A DNA stretch of 13,772 nt from positions 1 through 13,772 of the forward strand of contig JBIIJN010000073.1 in NCBI GenBank assembly GCA_044233745.1. The letters are read 5' to 3'. The notes beneath the pieces are model-generated. The model was not told the DNA's origin and searched no databases. It saw nothing but the letters and a program-made list of their open reading frames with translations. A program made the position numbers and the translations under genes. Positions 7,758-13,772 of this stretch are shown piece by piece. This DNA comes from UBA6165 sp044233745. Its GTDB lineage: Bacteria > Bacteroidota > Bacteroidia > Flavobacteriales_D > Crocinitomicaceae. Within the stretch, counting starts at the first letter, position 1, and each line of letters begins with the position of its first letter.

Positions 7758-9044
7758 ATGAATCGATTAATTGTACTAATTTTCTTGTTTACAACGTCTT
7801 TGCTCAGGAGCCAAATCGCGACAGACGACTGCTCAAGCGCTGGTCAACTTTGCCCTAATGAATTGGTGTCGGTGAATAATTTCAACGCATCAACACTTAC
7901 CTGTTTGGCTTGTCAGGATGATTTCAATTTGTGCTTCACACCATTGAACACAGCATGGTTCTATTTTAACACTTATGATTTGGGCGGAGATGCCTTGCTT
8001 ACTGCTCAGAATATTCTATTCGACCCAAACATCAACAACGACAACAACAGTTTGAATCTGGCTGTTTTCAAAACACCGGTTACCTGCTTTTCTCAATCTT
8101 ATGAATTGGTGCATTGTGTGAATGATTTCAACACCAATCTCAACGAAAATCTGCTTGCCCTTGAGGCCAACACGACGTATTATGTCGTGTTTTCAGGAAC
8201 TCAAAATGGACCTGGGGCGCTGCAAGCCAGTGAAGCCAGTTTCCAAGTGCAAATTTCTGGTTTGGCTGTGGCTCGACCGCTTGCAGCCATAAGTATCGGT
8301 GCTGTGAATGAACAAATTTGCGTGGGTCAACCCCTCACTTTGCTTGCCGATATGACGGCCTGTCCTGAATACAGCGAGGTGAATTGGTTCAAAAACGGTG
8401 TGTTTTGGCTTACAACAACAGCCAATGGAATCACCACAGATGATGTGCAAGATGGAGATGTATTTAGCGCCACATCCAATTGCTTCGTGGATTGTCATGT
8501 TGCTGTGACAAGTAATAATCTTAGCATTACCGTTCACAATTTTGTTGTGGATGCAGGTTCAGACCTCACAATCAGTCAAGGACAGGGCGTTTCTCTTGCG
8601 GGAACCACGAACCAATTGGATTATTTTTGGTCGCCACCAACAGGATTGAATAATCCAAATATTTTAAATCCAATTGCATCGCCAGAAACGACCACAACTT
8701 ATTTTCTTACCGCATCCAATGGCATTTGTGAAATCGTGGATGAAATGACAGTAAATGTGATTTCGGCATTGGTAATTCCTGATGTTTTTTCTCCCAATGG
8801 CGATGGCATCAATGATACATGGGAAATTTTAGGCACAGAAAATTTTCAGGAAGTATATGTGGTTGTTTATAACCGCAGTGGGCAGAAGGTGTATGAATCT
8901 GTGAATTATAACCCTTTGAAATATTGGAACGGCACTTTCAAAAACAAAGCCTTGCCAACGTCCACGTATTATTATGTCATCACCTTGGATCGAAGTTCAG
9001 ACAGCAGTCAAGTTCTTAAAGGCTCCGTAACCATTGTTCGATGA
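7758..9044 (+). CDS. Secreted protein with type B T9SS (gliding-motility-associated CHU_C) C-terminal domain
   Basis: This 428-residue protein has a signal peptide (1 to about 19, LLRSQ cleavage region). Residues about 22-170 are a Cys-containing beta-rich domain (DDCSSAGQLCP, then NTAWFYFNT and NTTYYVVFSGT) of the kind common at the N-terminus of Bacteroidota secreted proteins. Residues about 172-262 form an Ig-like domain with paired cysteines (QICVGQ and SNCFVDC), and about 263-335 a PKD/Ig-like unit (VDAGSDLTISQGQGVSLAG, then TTTTYFLTA). Residues 339-428 are a textbook CHU_C domain (VIPDVFSPNGDGINDTWEI, YNRSGQKVYES, YWNG, YYYVI). Type B domains of this kind direct secretion by the type IX system and depend on PorP/SprF-family partners in Flavobacterium. 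One such partner is encoded by the next gene, overlapping by four bases. Its ligand or surface role is unknown. Confidence 0.92.
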   Translation: MNRLIVLIFLFTTSLLRSQIATDDCSSAGQLCPNELVSVNNFNASTLTCLACQDDFNLCFTPLNTAWFYFNTYDLGGDALLTAQNILFDPNINNDNNSLNLAVFKTPVTCFSQSYELVHCVNDFNTNLNENLLALEANTTYYVVFSGTQNGPGALQASEASFQVQISGLAVARPLAAISIGAVNEQICVGQPLTLLADMTACPEYSEVNWFKNGVFWLTTTANGITTDDVQDGDVFSATSNCFVDCHVAVTSNNLSITVHNFVVDAGSDLTISQGQGVSLAGTTNQLDYFWSPPTGLNNPNILNPIASPETTTTYFLTASNGICEIVDEMTVNVISALVIPDVFSPNGDGINDTWEILGTENFQEVYVVVYNRSGQKVYESVNYNPLKYWNGTFKNKALPTSTYYYVITLDRSSDSSQVLKGSVTIVR

Positions 9045-9970
9045 AATGGTGTTTGTACATAGCATTTTGGGGTTCTACCTGGGCGGTTTTCGGACAACAA
9101 TTGACGCACTACACCCAACAACCATTCAATCAGGTCTTGGTGAATCCAGCATTTGCGGGCAATGCCGCTTGTGCAGAAATGAAAAGCGTCCATCGTTCGC
9201 AGTGGGTTGGTATAGATGATGCGCCAAAATCGACCGCTTTGGCTATCACGGGGCGTTTGGGCAAACCTGCCAAAGACAAATTGAGCGTTTTTCATGGTTT
9301 TGCATTAAAATTTGAAAACGATCGGTTTGGACCTTTCCAGCACAACCGCTTTCATGCTGCTTATGCCATTCATTTACCTTTTAAAAACGAACATTTTTTA
9401 TCTTTCGGCACCTACTTTGGTGTGGACAATATCACTTTTGATAATTCGAATTTAAATCCCCTATACAGCGACCCCGCGGTACAAAATTCGCGTTTCTCAT
9501 TCATGGCACCTGATTTTGTTTTTGGCACCAAATACAACACCAAGCGTGTGTTTTTTGCTTTGGCCTTACAAAATTTCGCACCCTTAAACTACCCCATTGG
9601 CATTGACTCCAAAAAAGTGTTTCATGCCAACTTTAGTAGTGGTGCTCAATTTGATTTGGGTAAATCTGACTGGACCTTCTCCCCGATGATCAATGTAAGA
9701 ATGGCTTTACGAACACCAATGGCCTTGGATTTTTACAGCATTTTCACCTATCGACAAGATATTTATTTAGGCGCTGGATTTCGCAACCAAGAATCGCTTA
9801 TGTTTCTGATGCGATTTAAGGTTTTGGGCAGATTTAAGGTGGGCTATTCCTTTGATTGGATTTTGAACAGTTTACGCGGCAGTATGGGACATACACACGA
9901 AATTTCATTGTCAATCAGTGCGTGTAAAGAGAGAAAAAAAGGCGCAACGATTTGTCCGGTGTTTGAGTAG
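9041..9970 (+). CDS. PorP/SprF family type IX secretion outer-membrane protein
   Basis: This 309-residue outer-membrane beta-barrel belongs to the PorP/SprF family. It has a signal peptide (1 to about 18, ending WAVFG before QQ). The family signature FNQVLVNPAFAGN follows directly, then RSQWVGIDDAPKSTAL, repeated amphipathic strands (HFLSFGTYFGV, PDFVFGTKY, VFFALALQNF, DIYLGAGFRN) and the C-terminal KVGYSFDWILNSLRG with a final strand THEISLSIS. Members help secrete or anchor cargo with CHU_C type B C-terminal domains. The start ATG overlaps the stop of the upstream cargo gene as ATGA, implying coupled translation and near-equal synthesis of the two. The last 12 or so residues (CKERKKGATICP) form a short basic tail with two cysteines. 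Confidence 0.92.
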   Translation: MKWCLYIAFWGSTWAVFGQQLTHYTQQPFNQVLVNPAFAGNAACAEMKSVHRSQWVGIDDAPKSTALAITGRLGKPAKDKLSVFHGFALKFENDRFGPFQHNRFHAAYAIHLPFKNEHFLSFGTYFGVDNITFDNSNLNPLYSDPAVQNSRFSFMAPDFVFGTKYNTKRVFFALALQNFAPLNYPIGIDSKKVFHANFSSGAQFDLGKSDWTFSPMINVRMALRTPMALDFYSIFTYRQDIYLGAGFRNQESLMFLMRFKVLGRFKVGYSFDWILNSLRGSMGHTHEISLSISACKERKKGATICPVFE

Positions 9971-9980
9971 GGGTTGGCGA

Positions 9981-10206
9981 TTGGCTAGCGCAACTTTGTC
10001 AATTTTTGCGTCATGCCAAAAGAACCACCTATTTTTGATTTGTACAAGTAGTTGTTGGGGTTTTCACGCAGCACTTTGACAAAGTTCAGCGCGGAATATG
10101 TTGTCAAAGTTTGACCTGAAAGCCAAAGGGAAGCCATTTTTTTATTTAATCCGTATTTTATAATTTTACCGTGCGGCTTTGACAAAGTTGGCTATAGTCA
10201 GCTAGC
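9981..10206. repeat. Intergenic palindromic element built from TTTGTCAA/TTGACAAA words
   Basis: The convergent gap 9971-10247 holds nested inverted repeats. CAACTTTGTCAA (9991-10002) is complementary to TTGACAAAGTTG (10179-10190), and each is accompanied by GCTAGC (9984-9989 and 10201-10206). Inside, ACTTTGACAA (10073-10082) pairs with TTGTCAAAGT (10101-10110) around an 18-nt loop, and 10073-10085 is itself a palindrome. The - strand is open for 66 codons (10185-9985), with an AT-rich stretch before an internal ATG at 10137. I do not call a gene because this frame simply spans the element. A dispersed REP/MITE-like repeat or structured RNA is the likeliest reading. It also lies where transcripts from both neighbours end. 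Confidence 0.55.
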
Positions 10207-10247
10207 AAAAGTCAAAGCGCAAGGAGCTAGAAGCTATCAGCCAATGG

Positions 10248-11324
10248 TTAAACACCAAACATCACCCCACCAACCACATCCTGCGATGCACCAGTAACTG
10301 AGCTCAAACAATTGGGTTCGGCTTCCATATACAAAACGCCGAGGTAGGCAAAAATAAGAGCTTCTTTGTAATCGATAATTTCTGGTTCCGGGATAATAAT
10401 TTCCGTATCGGTTTTCTGTTTTATCAAGTCAATCAGGTATTCATTTTTCGCGCCACCTCCTGAAATTAGTGTGCGTTTGATCTTCTCTTGGTTCAAAACA
10501 GCCGCAATTTGGTCGGACAATACTTCATAACACACACCGAGTTTATCCTGAGCGGTCAATTCGTCGATGTCTAAAAGTGGATAAAAATGTTTGTCGAGCC
10601 ATTCAACGCCAAGCGATTTTGGAAATGGCGTTCTAAAATAAGATAAACCGTTTAAAGTTTGTACCAACATTGGATATTTATTAGAAGCACTTCTTCCAAG
10701 CGCTCCTCCTTTATCATATGAGGCGCCCAAAAGTTTAGCATATTTATTCAAAACCAAATTGCAAGGGCCGATGTCGAATGCGCGAACCAAATCACCTTTA
10801 ATGAGCGTTATGTTTGCAAATCCACCTAAGTTAATCAGGGCTTCGCAGTCGTATTCCTCCGCAAATAAATCGCGATCGCCAATGGGCACAAGTGGCGCAC
10901 CCTGTCCACCGAATAGCACATCTTTTTTGCGAAAATCACAAACCGTTGTTATGCCCGTGATTCTGGCTATTTCCTGACCAGCGCCGATTTGCAGAGTGAG
11001 TCGATTTTCTGGTTGATGAAAAACCGTATGTCCGTGAGAAGCAATTAAATCCAACTCATCTGTATCGATGTCGTTGCGGCGAATGAAATCAACAACTGAA
11101 TTTCCAATAAATGTACCCAAATCTATATCCAAATGAGCCAAGTGCAAAGCCGAAAAATCGCGTGCCTTATCCAATTTCGCAGCCAATTCTTTTGGAAATT
11201 TAACGGTTTCTGCATGTTCCAACTCAAAGGACCAAAAACCGTCGTGAAAAGAAAAATCGACGCAAACCAAATCCAAACCATCGAGCGATGTGCCCGACAT
11301 AATACCAATTGCTCTATAAAACAT
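10248..11324 (-). CDS. anmK: Anhydro-N-acetylmuramic acid kinase
   Basis: AnmK phosphorylates 1,6-anhydro-MurNAc, cleaving the anhydro ring to give MurNAc-6-phosphate in cytoplasmic recycling of peptidoglycan fragments. The 358-residue length suits the family (E. coli is 369). Motifs seen: the N-terminal ATP-binding IGIMSGTSLDGLDLV (6-20), SHGHTVFHQP (96-105), the DFRxxDVLFGGQGAPLVP block (130-147), INLGGFANITL (164-174), FDIGPCN with the likely catalytic Asp at 185, and the second nucleotide-binding stretch ISGGGAKN (287-294). The ATG at 11324 fits because homology begins within four residues. It is transcribed divergently from the acyl-CoA dehydrogenase and converges on the PorP gene. No peptidoglycan-recycling partner such as murQ is adjacent. 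Confidence 0.95.
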   Translation of the reverse strand: MFYRAIGIMSGTSLDGLDLVCVDFSFHDGFWSFELEHAETVKFPKELAAKLDKARDFSALHLAHLDIDLGTFIGNSVVDFIRRNDIDTDELDLIASHGHTVFHQPENRLTLQIGAGQEIARITGITTVCDFRKKDVLFGGQGAPLVPIGDRDLFAEEYDCEALINLGGFANITLIKGDLVRAFDIGPCNLVLNKYAKLLGASYDKGGALGRSASNKYPMLVQTLNGLSYFRTPFPKSLGVEWLDKHFYPLLDIDELTAQDKLGVCYEVLSDQIAAVLNQEKIKRTLISGGGAKNEYLIDLIKQKTDTEIIIPEPEIIDYKEALIFAYLGVLYMEAEPNCLSSVTGASQDVVGGVMFGV

Positions 11325-11410
11325 ATTGAATTGTTAACTGTTAATAACACATTAAAAAATAGCGCTTGTATTGGGCACTGAAGTTCATGATGCACAATGG
11401 CAATTAGATT

Positions 11411-11418
11411 CAAAATTA
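11411..11418 (-). promoter_or_regulatory. -7 promoter element (TAATTTTG) for anmK
   Basis: On the - strand this reads TAATTTTG, matching TAnnTTTG. It would give a leader of about 80 nt before the anmK ATG at 11324. It lies only 3 bp from the oppositely directed element at 11422-11429. No -33 box is evident. Confidence 0.5.
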
Positions 11419-11421
11419 CGC

Positions 11422-11429
11422 TATTTTTG
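11422..11429 (+). promoter_or_regulatory. -7 promoter element (TATTTTTG) for the acyl-CoA dehydrogenase
   Basis: TATTTTTG matches TAnnTTTG, 32 nt upstream of the ATG at 11462, predicting a leader of roughly 27 nt. It is paired back-to-back with the anmK element, so polymerases on the two promoters would compete for the same DNA. Confidence 0.55.
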
Positions 11430-11461
11430 CAAACTGAATTTTTTAACTAAAAATATATCCT

Positions 11462-12604
11462 ATGGACTTTGAATTGACCGAAGAGCAAAAAGCAGTTAGA
11501 GACGCCGCTAGAGACTTTGCGCAAAACGTATTGAAACCAGGCGTAATTGAGCGCGATAGAGAGCAACGATTCCCAAAAGAAGAAATGAAACAATTGGGTG
11601 AATTGGGCTTTATGGGCATGATGGTTGACCCAAAATATGGCGGTTCTGGTATGGATACGCTGTCTTATGTTTTGGCAATGGAAGAATTGTCGAAAGTGGA
11701 TGCGTCTGCTTCGGTTTGTGTTTCGGTAAACAACTCATTGGTTTGCTGGGGATTGGAAACATACGGTAATGAAGAGCAGAAACAAAAATATCTTACGCCA
11801 CTAGCCAAAGGCGAAAAAATTGGCGCCTTTTGTTTGTCGGAGCCAGAAGCAGGTTCGGATGCCACATCTCAGCGCACCACTGCGGTTGACATGGGCGATT
11901 ATTATTTGTTAAACGGCACAAAAAACTGGATTACCAATGGTAGTTCGGCTTCCACATATTTGGTGATTGCACAAACCAATCCAGAATTGGGTCACCGTGG
12001 CATCAACGCCTTGATTGTTGAGCGCGGTATGGAGGGATTCATTGTTGGTGAAAAAGAAGACAAAATGGGTATCCGTGGAAGTGATACGCATACTTTGTTG
12101 TTCAACGATGTGAAAGTGCCAAAAGAAAACCGCATTGGTGAAGATGGTTTTGGATTCAAATTCGCGATGAAGACTTTGTCGGGCGGAAGAATTGGAATTG
12201 CTGCTCAAGCTTTGGGCATCGCTGCTGGTGCTTATGAATTGTCAAAAGCATATTCGAAAGAACGTCAGGCATTTGGTAAAGAAATTTTCAAACACCAAGC
12301 CATTGCTTTCAAGATTGCTGACATGGCAACTGAAATTGATGCCGCTCGTTTGTTGGTTCACCGTGCAGCTGCTGATAAAGACGCTGGTAGAAACTATGAT
12401 ACCTCTGGAGCTATGGCAAAATTGTTTGCATCAGAAGTTGCGATGCGACACACTGTAGAAGCGGTTCAAATCCACGGTGGCTATGGTTATGTAAAAGAAT
12501 ACCACGTAGAGCGTTTGATGCGCGATGCAAAAATCACCCAAATCTATGAAGGCACCTCTGAAATTCAAAGAGTCGTGATTTCTAGAAATGTGATGATGGA
12601 TTAA
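11462..12604 (+). CDS. Short-chain (butyryl-type) acyl-CoA dehydrogenase
   Basis: This 380-residue FAD enzyme catalyses alpha,beta-dehydrogenation of a short or branched acyl-CoA to the enoyl-CoA, passing electrons to electron-transfer flavoprotein. Domains in order: an N-terminal helical domain (about 1-115, starting MDFELTEEQKAVRD), the middle beta domain with the FAD-binding signature CLSEPEAGSDA (123-133) and NGTKNWITNG (151-160), and the C-terminal helical domain with SGGRIGIAAQALGIA, RQAFGK and QIHGGYGYVKEYHVERLMRDAKI. The catalytic base is the Glu at 363 in QIYEGTSEIQR, the position used by short/medium-chain and butyryl-CoA dehydrogenases and not the isovaleryl position. Length and ends are normal. 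No beta-oxidation or etf gene is adjacent, so it looks like a stand-alone unit. Exact chain length is not decided by sequence. Confidence 0.94.
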   Translation: MDFELTEEQKAVRDAARDFAQNVLKPGVIERDREQRFPKEEMKQLGELGFMGMMVDPKYGGSGMDTLSYVLAMEELSKVDASASVCVSVNNSLVCWGLETYGNEEQKQKYLTPLAKGEKIGAFCLSEPEAGSDATSQRTTAVDMGDYYLLNGTKNWITNGSSASTYLVIAQTNPELGHRGINALIVERGMEGFIVGEKEDKMGIRGSDTHTLLFNDVKVPKENRIGEDGFGFKFAMKTLSGGRIGIAAQALGIAAGAYELSKAYSKERQAFGKEIFKHQAIAFKIADMATEIDAARLLVHRAAADKDAGRNYDTSGAMAKLFASEVAMRHTVEAVQIHGGYGYVKEYHVERLMRDAKITQIYEGTSEIQRVVISRNVMMD

Positions 12605-12644
12605 TTTGGGCAAATAATTAGAAATATTAATTTTTTCCGACCAT

Positions 12645-12679
12645 CCCCTTTGTCAGAGTTGGAAACTCTGACAGAGGGG
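12645..12679. repeat. REP-like hairpin next to a RAYT transposase gene
   Basis: CCCCTTTGTCAGAGTT (12645-12660) and AACTCTGACAGAGGGG (12664-12679) form a 16-bp stem with one G:T wobble and a 3-nt loop (GGA). A short flank, GCTTCAGGGGA, follows at 12680-12690. It begins 41 bp after the acyl-CoA dehydrogenase stop and ends 59 bp before the RAYT start. RAYT transposases typically bind and nick REP hairpins beside their own gene. There is no T run on either side, so a terminator is less likely. Confidence 0.75.
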
Positions 12680-12738
12680 GCTTCAGGGGAAAAGATTAAA
12701 CTTCGACTTAAAATTTAAATAAGAATCTAAAACCCGAG

Positions 12739-13350
12739 ATGCATCCCACTACCTCAGCTCCATTAGAAGCCGACTGCATTTATCACATTTACAGTCGAGG
12801 TATAAATAGCGGGTTGATTTTCAAAAACAGAGAGAACTACGAATTTTTTCTTACACGATTTCATCATTATATTGACGAGTATGCTGATTTACTGGCTTAT
12901 TGCTTGATGCCAAATCACTATCACTTTTTAATTAGAATAAAATCGCAGGCAATTCTGGATGAGCTTCATGAGAGAAAAGCGAAACGCAAGAAATTTAGCG
13001 AAGGCTTACACGCTCCGAGTTCCATTGTTAGTAAGCAATTAGCTAGTTTTTTCAATTCTTACACACAAGCATACAACAAAAAGTTTGAAAGGCATGGAGC
13101 ATTGATAGAAAGTCCTTTCAGGCGTAAACGTGTAAAAACAGAAAAATATCTGAAAAATGTCATCATTTATATTCATCAAAATCCATTGGATATTGGTGTG
13201 AAACCAGAAGATTATATGTTTTGCTCTTTCAATGACATTCTAAAGAACAACTTTCATTTTCGCGAATTTCATTTAGAACTGTTTGGAGATTTAGAAAACT
13301 TCTTGCACGTACATAAATTGAATAATGATATAGATCCTGATTGGGATTAA
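12739..13350 (+). CDS. REP-associated tyrosine transposase (RAYT), Y1_Tnp family
   Basis: This 203-residue single-strand DNA nuclease is of the IS200/IS605-like Y1 HUH family. Visible features are the N-terminal YHIYSRGINSGLIF (15-28), the HUH metal-binding motif in LMPNHYHFLIRI (His60 and His62), and the segment NSYTQAYNKKFERHG (106-120), which holds the likely nucleophilic Tyr at 112, with Tyr108 as alternative. After these come SPFRRKRV (125-132) and YIHQNP (144-149), a motif common in RAYTs. The frame and the catalytic residues are intact, so it may be active. A REP-like hairpin lies just upstream and no tnpB or IS ends are seen, which fits a domesticated RAYT better than a free insertion sequence. 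It sits between two genes of ordinary metabolism, an insertion-like position. Confidence 0.92.
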   Translation: MHPTTSAPLEADCIYHIYSRGINSGLIFKNRENYEFFLTRFHHYIDEYADLLAYCLMPNHYHFLIRIKSQAILDELHERKAKRKKFSEGLHAPSSIVSKQLASFFNSYTQAYNKKFERHGALIESPFRRKRVKTEKYLKNVIIYIHQNPLDIGVKPEDYMFCSFNDILKNNFHFREFHLELFGDLENFLHVHKLNNDIDPDWD

Positions 13351-13375
13351 TTGTAAACAAACTTTTTTAAATCCC

Positions 13376-13772
13376 ATGGGTAAAGATAAACTTCGCCGTT
13401 TTGCCTTGATGAAAACCTTCGACCATGTGGTTGAACCCGAGTTGAAAGATGTTTTGTCTGGAAATTTTCAACTCAAAGGCAAATGGCATTCAGAATTCTT
13501 CAAAAACGACAATCCGATTGTTTTGGAATTGGGTTGCGGGAAAGGTGAATATGCCTTTGGGTTGGCACAACGCTATCCCGAAAAAAACTTTTTAGGTGTT
13601 GACATCAAAGGGGCACGTATGTTCATTGGGGCACAACAAGCCATAGACCGAAAACTGGACAACGTTGGGTTTTTGCGAACGCGAATAGAATTTATTCATG
13701 CCTTTTTTGCTGAAAATGAAATTGATGAAATTTGGCTCACCTTTTCCGACCCGCAACCCAATAAACCCAAAA
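13376..13772 (+). CDS. trmB: tRNA (guanine-N7-)-methyltransferase, 5' part (runs off window)
   Basis: TrmB transfers a methyl group from S-adenosylmethionine to N7 of G46 in the tRNA variable loop. The first 132 codons are present and open to the window edge; the family is usually 200-240 residues. The N-terminal MGKDKLRRFALMKTF is typical of Bacteroidota TrmB. SAM-binding motif I is VLELGCGKGEYAFGLA (49-64), the acidic motif II is FLGVDIKGARMF (72-83), and the catalytic/tRNA-binding signature begins IWLTFSDPQPNKPK (119-132). The ATG at 13376 starts 25 bp after the RAYT stop; no promoter element is clear in that gap. Confidence 0.93.
   Translation, partial: MGKDKLRRFALMKTFDHVVEPELKDVLSGNFQLKGKWHSEFFKNDNPIVLELGCGKGEYAFGLAQRYPEKNFLGVDIKGARMFIGAQQAIDRKLDNVGFLRTRIEFIHAFFAENEIDEIWLTFSDPQPNKPK

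Noticed and set aside
8193..8537. Open frame on the - strand inside the CHU_C protein gene
   Set aside because: It overlaps a well-supported coding region with clear domains and has no features of its own.
12645..12690. Terminator for the acyl-CoA dehydrogenase gene
   Set aside because: The stem is strong but no T run follows on the + strand, and its position beside a RAYT gene explains it better as a REP. It may still slow transcription.
12739..13350. A complete IS200/IS605 insertion sequence
   Set aside because: No tnpB and no recognisable left and right ends or target site are seen, and the protein resembles RAYTs more than mobile TnpA.

Overview
The window looks like chromosomal DNA of a member of the Bacteroidota, probably Flavobacteriales. 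The evidence is a PorP/SprF-family protein paired with a type IX secretion (T9SS) type B cargo, five TAnnTTTG -7 promoter elements, weak or absent Shine-Dalgarno sequences, AT-rich intergenic DNA and a Bacteroidota-type RAYT transposase. The exact genus cannot be read from the sequence.

Layout. Positions 1-1883 hold the 3' part of an aldehyde dehydrogenase gene and a short Ppx/GppA phosphatase gene, both on +. A perfect bidirectional hairpin terminator at 1907-1944 separates them from a convergent 5.7-kb gene on - (1965-7634). This encodes a 1,889-residue exported protein with a signal peptide, a predicted outer-membrane beta-barrel, eleven Ig-like repeats, two cysteine-rich modules that I do not recognise, and a Pro/Asn/Thr- then Gly-rich tail. 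A 123-bp divergent promoter region separates it from a translationally coupled T9SS pair on + (7758-9970): a protein with a gliding-motility-type C-terminal domain (CHU_C) and a PorP/SprF-like outer-membrane protein. Then come a 277-bp gene-free stretch full of TTTGTCAA-type inverted repeats, anmK on - (10248-11324), and a short-chain acyl-CoA dehydrogenase on + (11462-12604) driven from a compact divergent promoter. A REP-like hairpin and a RAYT transposase follow (12645-13350), and the 5' part of trmB runs off the right edge.

How the parts relate. The centre (1965-9970) is a cell-surface cluster: a very large barrel-plus-stalk protein divergent from a type B T9SS cargo and its likely partner. 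The flanks are ordinary housekeeping and catabolic genes: polyphosphate/(p)ppGpp metabolism, muropeptide recycling, fatty or branched-chain acyl-CoA oxidation and tRNA m7G modification. The mobile content is limited to the RAYT/REP module and perhaps the 9981-10206 palindromic element. The most unusual item is the giant protein, whose arrangement recalls inverse autotransporters (intimin/invasin) but whose N-terminal barrel appears too small for that mechanism.
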